Shown piece by piece: positions 57,624-64,000 of a stretch of DNA of 64,000 nucleotides. Positions within the stretch are counted from its first letter, which is position 1. Each line of letters opens with the position of its first letter. Made by a program: the position numbers and the translations under genes. The DNA is taken from assembly GCA_011800155.1 (NCBI GenBank), contig CM022376.1, positions 186,001-250,000 on the forward strand. Direction: 5' to 3'. Source of the stretch: Flammulina velutipes (taxonomy: Eukaryota; Basidiomycota; Agaricomycetes; Agaricales; Physalacriaceae). The notes below the pieces were generated by a model, which was given only the letters and a program-made list of their open reading frames with translations, had not been told where the DNA came from and did not search any database.

Positions 57624-58080
57624 ATCTATTGCTTTGGAGGGGGGTACAATATGGTTTCGGCAGGATGTAATTCAAATTGGACGCACTTTGTCGCGTAGAG
57701 ATGTCAAATAATGACGCATCGACGGCAAAAGCCGATGGCCCGTGCGCTGAATTTTCAAGTCGCAACGACCTTTCTTCTTCCTCCCTCCCCTTCTCTTTCT
57801 TCTCCCGTTCATGGCATATTCGTTCACCTTTCTTGCTGGTTCGACATTGTCGAAGGCAACGCAACGTCGAGGAAAGCGAGAAATGAAGGACATATCAAGC
57901 ACCTGCTTTACTTCTATTGCGGCCTTGCACTGTCGTTGAACGTCCTTCTAGGATTAAACTCACGTCGCCGAAGTAATTTAATGAGGATCCACGGACGTTG
58001 CCAACGATGACAGCTGTCAAATTCCGGAGACCGTAAAAGCGTCGGATGCCACAGTGTGGCGCCGGAATCCAGCTTGTCCA
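57624..58080. other. Intergenic region before the PX-GH18 gene
   Basis: About 460 nt. Plus-strand frames within it (for example 57711-58010) have ATG starts but no family signal. The region is pyrimidine-rich, as expected for a promoter and 5' UTR. Confidence 0.4.
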
Positions 58081-60040
58081 ATGACCACCACGACCATCAC
58101 CAGCGTCTTCATCGACAAGCACACGACGTCCTCGACGCCGGATCCTCATATTCTGTACACGGTTGAGGTCTCGCTTGCAGATGGGACCAAGTACGAAGTT
58201 CTTCGCAGGTACTCGCAGGTGAGCGCGTCGTCTTCGTCGTCCATTGTCGTTGTTGAAGATATGCTGCAGTTCGCGTCTCTTCACGCGTCGTTGGGCGATC
58301 CGTATACTCTGCCACCCAAGAAGAGCGTCGTGAACGCCATTGTGCGCTCCGCGTGGGTCAACGACAGCCTCATCGCTGAGCGCAAGGATGGCCTACTGGC
58401 CTATCTCAACGCTCTTCTCCGATCTTCCCAGTTTCAAGGCTCCTCGTCGCTGCTGTCTTTCCTCAGCCCCGCCTTTGTTTCTCCCATCGACGCGTACGAC
58501 GACGTTATCACGCCCTCCATGATTTGCAAGGCCAACCTCACGCTTTTGCCACCGTCTCAGCCGAAAGCCGCAGCGCCCATTGCCGCTGCATACTATCCCG
58601 ACTGGTGCGCTGGATCCCTCTCGCCGTATAGCATCGATTTTTCCAAGTTCGACGTCCTTTTCTTCGCATTCGTGGTCCCTAACTCGGCTTCGACCATCAA
58701 TTGGGATGAAGGCAGCCAGGATACGCTCCGCCAGCTGGTAGCTGCTTCTAGACAGAGCGGCCATGGTACCAAGATTGTCTTGTCGATAGGTAAGCCCCAC
58801 GACATTGTTCGGGGTCGCCAACTGACACGCATATAGGCGGCTGGGGCGGTAGCTACTGGTTCTCAAACGCTATGAGCAACGCCAACAACCGGTTCAAGCT
58901 TGTCAACGCGCTTGCCGGTGTCGTCAACTCATTTGGACTCGATGGAGTTGACATTGACTGGGTATGCATATTGCTCTTCTTGTGTCGTCTTATCTTCTCA
59001 TATATGTCCCAGGAATATCCCAATGCCACTGGCGCCGGAAATCCTCATTCCTGGGCCGACTCTGGAAACTTCTTGAGCTTCTTGCAGACGCTCCGCAGCG
59101 CACTCGGTTGGGCGAGAATCATCAGTGCTGCAGTGACCCATAATCCTTGGCTTGGTCCCAACGGTAGCCCTCTCACCAACGTATCGGATTTCGCTGCTCA
59201 GATGACATTCATCAACATTATGTGAGTCCTTGTATCCTCAATGCTACTCTATGTTCACATTGATGCAGGAATTACGATGTAAATGGCGCATCGTCCAATC
59301 CTGGCCCGAACGCTCCGTTGGGTAAGTCAACTCCCTCAGTAGAGTCCCACAGCTGCTTATCTCACGTAGGTAACGACTGTGGTTCATCCAAGCAGCCTGG
59401 GGCAACCGCCAAGGCGGCGCTCGCGCAATGGTCTAAGGCTGGCATGCCCGCCTCCAAGATGCTTCTAGGTTTAGCTTTGTATGGCTATGCTTCGAAGAGT
59501 ACAGCGACAAAGTTGTCAGGGAGTTCTGTTCCTGGGACCCATAGTCGCCCGACTGCCTCGTGCGTTGGAGGCGACCTCAATGGCTGGTGGGGACAGCAGA
59601 TACCATTTTCTGAGCTTGTCAAAGGAGGCGCACTTAGGAAAGAGTCTGGAGCGTACGTCGCCTCCAACGGGTATACCATGGGTGTGTCTCCCGTCTTTTT
59701 CTGATAGACAAGGAAATCAATCTGAGTGCTGTCCTTGTTTTAGGTTGGGACGACTGTAGTGATACGCCTGTGAGTTACACTTTCGGACATCAAATATTGT
59801 TCTGACGACCATGGACAGTATTTGTTCAACGTCGCGAAGACGACTGTGGTGTCATACGACGACACTTATAGCTTGACTGACAAGGCAAAGTTTGCGAAGC
59901 AGTCTGGGATGGCGGGATGTTTCACGTGGTCGTTGGATCAGGTCCGTCTCGTTTTCTTACGAGCCTGGACATTCCCTAACTGGTTTTAGGATGATGGTTA
60001 CACCCTCCAGACGACGATTCGATCTGCTTTGGGCAAATAG
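58081..60040 (+). CDS. PX-domain chitinase-like protein (GH18 fusion)
   Basis: Nine exons (58081-58218, 58270-58789, 58837-58961, 59013-59221, 59269-59321, 59370-59681, 59744-59769, 59819-59941, 59990-60040) join in frame to 518 residues. Residues about 5-115 match a PX domain, a phosphoinositide-binding fold: YTVEVSLADG, the RRYSQF block, LPPKK and ERKDGLLAYLNALL with FLSP at its end. Residues about 160-515 form a GH18 barrel with KIVLSIGGWGGSYWFSNA and the catalytic motif DGVDIDWEYP, Glu near 262; the active-site region is split by an intron between Trp and Glu. There is no signal peptide, so the protein should stay inside the cell. A role at PI3P-bearing endosomal or vacuolar membranes is inference from the PX domain. 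Confidence 0.85.
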
Positions 60041-60489
60041 CAGGCTAAAGTGAATGTTGATGATGATAGTGAGAAGTAAAGAAATTAACGCAGTTCTGTA
60101 TGTACATTAATTCCGTTGAACGACAATGTCCTTCTATGATCCGGGAGTGGTTCGTCTGGGATTCGTCGTCAACATCAACGTCGGCGTTAGTGGAGGTATC
60201 ACATTTCCGGTCTAGCTTCACTTCTTGCGGAGGGCCTGCCAACGTACTTTCTCGTCCCAAGGCTTCTCGTAACGGATAAACCAATGTGAGCTTACTCGTT
60301 CATGTCTTCTGAGGTTTTCTAATTCGGCTTTCAGATAACTACGTTGTGGGGCGAGAGTTTCGAACGCCGTTCGGCAGAAGGCGTGGACACCTCGAGGTGT
60401 TCTTTGTATTCAATGGGTCCATCGATAGCGGCACCGAGGGCAATACAAAGACTCTATGACCCCCCTCGTTCTCTTCTTTGACTCTCACC
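60041..60489. other. Intergenic region before the helicase gene
   Basis: About 450 nt without a supported gene. Confidence 0.4.
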
Positions 60490-63400
60490 ATGGTCGCAAT
60501 ATGCCCACAGATTCTAACTTCGGCTACCTGCAACGACCTTAGTTGTGCATTCAACCACAATGTGACGACTTGCGAGCCTTGTAGGAAGGTCTTCGATTCC
60601 GCTCTGGTATATAGGCAACACCTGTCGACAACAGAGCACGGGGCGGCCGTTAGGATAGGTTCTTCTACTGGCTGGCTCTACTGCTCTTTGTGTAACGCTC
60701 ATCCATGCGGGGTCGGTTCATGGAATGCGCACATCAGGAGCAATAGGCATACTCGCAAAGCAAAGGCGAAAGGCATCTCCCCTGCCATTGACCCCGAATC
60801 CGTCGACGAGGTCCCAAATCACAAATTCTGCGCCACTTGCAACCGCCAGATTCCCAACGGCGCGTGGGAAAGACACGTGGTGAACGAGAAACACCTTGCG
60901 AAGGAGAGTTACGCTTCTTTTACCGCCGTGTTGGAAGAGGCGGAAGCTGATCGCCACGGTGTCGCAGTTACGGGAGAGTTTGACTTTGGGGTAGTAGAGG
61001 TCGCAGAGGCATCTGTGGGGGTGACGAAACGAAACAGGATCGCAGCTACTGTCACGTCTAGCAATGTGCGACTTGTTGAAGCCCGACTTAGCTCGTCGAA
61101 GGGTCGGAATTCGACACCTACTCCGTATGCTCTCTTTCCTTTCCCACAATGTTCCATATTTGATCACTTTGGCAGCTTCACCATATCTACCAGCAGTGCC
61201 AGAGTGTCTATGCGGATCCCCATCGCTCTTAATATTACCGCGAAACAGGCTTACGCTGGTAGGGAGGAAGATCGTCTGGAGCTCGTCTTCGAGGATACGC
61301 AACTACAAGCCCAGTTCATTATAGTCAAGACACTCCGGCTCATCGTGGGGAACAAGGCGCAGTACGAAGCACTCCAACCTTCACTCCCGTACGCACCCAA
61401 ACGCCGCTCGAAACGCCACCCGGAGAAAGAAGTCGAACCGGGTGTCAAGGCGCCTTCTTTGGGCGTCGTCCCGTACGTTGTGACGTTGCCCAAGGCCGAT
61501 ATCCCGGAAACCTTGAAGTTGCGCTTACAGACAGGCAATGTCAAGGAGATAACGGCTAAACTCAAGGACCTATTCTTACCCAAGCAGTTCAACGAGGAGA
61601 CTTATAGCAAACACTTCCGAAACCTATTATGGGTTGAGGAGTTTAGGATGAGGTGTGTCCAAGTCTCGGGTTGTCCACTGATCTCTCATACTTGCTTTTG
61701 GTAGCGCGGATTTGGAGCATTACGATGTCAGTGACGCCGTTTTGACAAAGCATAATCAGTTTTATTAGTACGTCGGATCACATATCTCTGTTGCAGATCC
61801 AGTAGCTAACCTTGCACCAGTGTCAATGTTCCGGGCTTGGCAGAAAAACGGCCCAGTGTGCTAGTTGGTTCGTATGATTCCTTTTATCAGACTTATCAAT
61901 CTGACGATATATTTAGGTGACAGCATTCTGGTTCGCCGCGCTACCGCTGCAGAAGGGCATTGGTTCGAGGGCATCGTCCATGTTGTCCGCAAGGAAGAAG
62001 TCGGTCTGCGATTCGGCGGTAGATTCCACACCCCACCATCAGTCAGCGCAGAGCGGTTCACAATGCGATTCAAACTAAACAGGTACCCTCTTCGTCGCCA
62101 ACATCAGGCTTTGACGACTGCGTTTGCACCTAAACGGTTGTTGTTCCCAGTCCAAGTACCAGAAGCCACACCCAACGGTCCCAGGCATGCAGCCTTCAAT
62201 ACCTTGATTGATCAGAATCAACGACAGCGCCTTGCGGTGGATTCTATCGTTCGCCTACCAGGTGGATCTGCTCCTTTCGTGGTGTTTGGACCGTAAGCAC
62301 GATGTTCTTGCTACATTTCGAAGTACTAACCTGTGCTCAGGCCTGGTACAGGCAAGACGGTCACCGTCGTCGAAGCGATTCGCCAACTACTCGTTCAGAA
62401 CCCCAAAGCCAGAATCTTAGCATGTGCCCCCAGCAATTCCGCTGCGGACCTCATCGCCTTACGACTGCTACCATTGGGTCAACGTAACCTTTTCCGCTTC
62501 TACGCGCCCTCGAGGCCCAAGAACGCTGTTCCCGACGATCTCGAAGCGTTTACCTACAAATCCCAAGACCACTTTTCATGCCCTCCGCCATCCCAAGTGG
62601 CGCAATACAAAGTCTGCATCTCGACTTGCGTCTCGGCGTCAGTCTTCTTCGGGGTCGGAGTCCCGCGTGGGCACTTTACGCATATCTTCATTGACGAGGC
62701 TGGCCAGGCGACGGAACCGGAGGCTATGATTGCCATCAAGACTATGGCGGACAACAAGACCAATGTCGTCTTGTCTGGTGACCCGAAGCAGTTAGGACCT
62801 ATCATTCGGTCGGCTATTGCGCGAGATCTGGGTTTAGAGATCAGTTATATCGAGAGGTTGATGAGGATGGGTGCTTATCACCCAGTGGGAGGTCATGGCA
62901 AATGGTAAGGTTAGGCCCGTTATGCTTTGGCTATTTGCTCACCATGTTCCTTTAGCGTTGTCAAGTTGACCCAGAACTTCCGCTCACACCCCGCAATTCT
63001 AAAGTTCCCCAACGAAAAGTTCTACAGCAACGATCTCGTTGCTTGCGGGCGTTCTGAGGACATAAACGCTTTCGTCAACTCTGCTATTCTTCCGCCAAAG
63101 GGCAAGAAATTCCCTATCCTTTTCGTTGGAATGTCGGGGAAGGACGATCGTGAAGCTTCCTCGCCGTCGTTTTTCAATATCCAGGAGGCGTTGATGGTAA
63201 AGGAGAAGGTTCAGCAACTTCGTGGGGACCGCAAGCTCCGGCTGTGTGAGTAGAGACTTGTGCTAGGTTGCGACTGACACTAATCAATTACTATAGCCGA
63301 CGCGGATATTGGCATTATCACACCGTACCACGCTCAAGTCCAGAAGATTCGGAAAGTCCTGTTGAACTACGCAGATGAAATCAAGGTCGGAAGCGTCGAG

Positions 63401-63947
63401 GAGTTCCAGGGGCAGGTCAGATTTGTTTCTCGTTATTGGTTCAATGGGTAGATAGAACTCATCTCCTCTTCTCCAGGAACGGAAGGTCATCATCATATCT
63501 ACGGTGCGCAGTTCTCGCGAGTACGTCGAGTACGACCTGCGTCATACTCTCGGATTCGTTGCCAGTCCTCGTCGCTTCAATGGTCAGTCTGAGGGCGCAT
63601 TCATAACGATTTAACACTCATCATCTTTCTTAGTGGCCGTTACTCGTGCTAAAGCACTACTCATTGTCATCGGTGACCCACTTGTGCTGTCCTTGGATCC
63701 CCTCTGGAGGCAATTCCTCAACTACATCCACAAGAATGGCGGTTGGACAGGAAAGAGCATCTCGTGGGACCCTAATGCGCCTGTTGACGAAGCTGGAGGC
63801 TACGACCGTGCCATTCGAGAGGCGGCGGAGAAGGATATGAATGACTTCACGAGGCAGATGGAGTCGATGACTCTTGACGGGTTGGTGGATGATAGTGACT
63901 ATGTCGATGTGAACATAGATAGGCCTTGGAATCGCGACGCGGAGTAG
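60490..63947 (+). CDS. SDE3: SDE3/MOV10-type RNA helicase with zinc fingers
   Basis: Superfamily 1 RNA helicase of the SDE3/MOV10 group, linked to RNA silencing in plants, animals and fungi. ATG at 60490; introns are short and the last stop is TAG at 63945-63947. The N-terminus carries a CCCH finger (C-x8-C-x4-C-x3-H, starting [11 protein letters not shown]) and three C2H2 fingers: CEPCRKVF...[15 protein letters not shown]...AHIRSNRH and FCATCNRQ...RHVVNEKH. After a beta-rich middle, the helicase core has Walker A (GPPGTGKT), [10 protein letters not shown], Walker B ([12 protein letters not shown]), [30 protein letters not shown], and [16 protein letters not shown]. The C-terminal tail is acidic. 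Orthologues of SDE3 are usual in Agaricomycetes, but I do not know how common this N-terminal finger set is. Confidence 0.9.
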
Positions 63948-64000
63948 TGCCACTGGCCCGCCCTCCACCTTTACCACCACCTTTACTTCTCGAACTCTTT

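Noticed and set aside
57711..58010. Plus-strand 99-codon frame upstream of the PX-GH18 gene
   Set aside because: No recognisable family and no in-frame link to the downstream gene; its composition fits a promoter and 5' UTR.

Overview
The window is fungal nuclear DNA, most likely from a mushroom-forming basidiomycete (Agaricomycetes). The signs are dense genes on both strands broken by many introns of about 45-60 nt with GT(A/G)NG...YAG borders, a CHO2-type phosphatidylethanolamine methyltransferase, an NST1 orthologue, and several families I know mainly from Agaricomycetes: DUF6533 seven-helix proteins, a DUF6535 protein, a Cys-rich single-pass surface protein and a jelly-roll GPI protein. 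I rebuilt gene models by hand from the sequence. For most of them every exon junction keeps frame and the summed exon length is a multiple of three.

Layout. 1-13 kb: an unresolved tract, an alpha/beta hydrolase (+), ornithine aminotransferase (+), tRNA-Thr(CGU) (-), NST1 (+), a weakly supported basic protein (-) and an F-box protein (-). 13-20 kb: a cluster of secreted or surface genes, all (+): a single-pass membrane protein with a Cys-rich ectodomain, a secreted protein with an ADP-ribosyltransferase-like H-Y-E signature, and a GPI-anchored jelly-roll protein. An inverted-repeat (foldback/MITE-like) element of about 460 bp lies among them. 19.6-29 kb: a MYND-finger protein (-), a seven-helix protein (+), an unrecognised protein (+), tRNA-Ala(AGC) (+) and CHO2 (+). 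28.9-39 kb: a 118-124 bp tandem repeat, two low-complexity proteins (-) and a tandem array of three paralogous DUF6533 seven-helix genes (-). 39-49 kb: a secreted catalase (-), an MFS transporter (-), an unrecognised open tract and a large DUF6535 membrane protein (-). 49-57.6 kb: a truncated Nudix pseudogene beside its intact parent (-), an F-box protein (+), RNase H2 subunit C (+), a conserved fungal protein (-), a multi-pass membrane protein (-) and a secreted M28 aminopeptidase (+). 58-64 kb: an unusual PX-GH18 fusion (+) and an SDE3/MOV10-type RNA helicase with zinc fingers (+).

Functionally the window mixes housekeeping genes (amino acid and phospholipid metabolism, ribonucleotide removal, stress tolerance, RNA silencing) with lineage-specific surface, secreted and membrane-receptor-like genes. 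The second group sits in patches that also carry the repeats, duplications and gene decay. The best candidates for new biology are the secreted ADP-ribosyltransferase-like gene, the PX-GH18 fusion, the DUF6533 array with conserved promoters, the foldback element and the Nudix pseudogene made by tandem duplication plus internal deletion.
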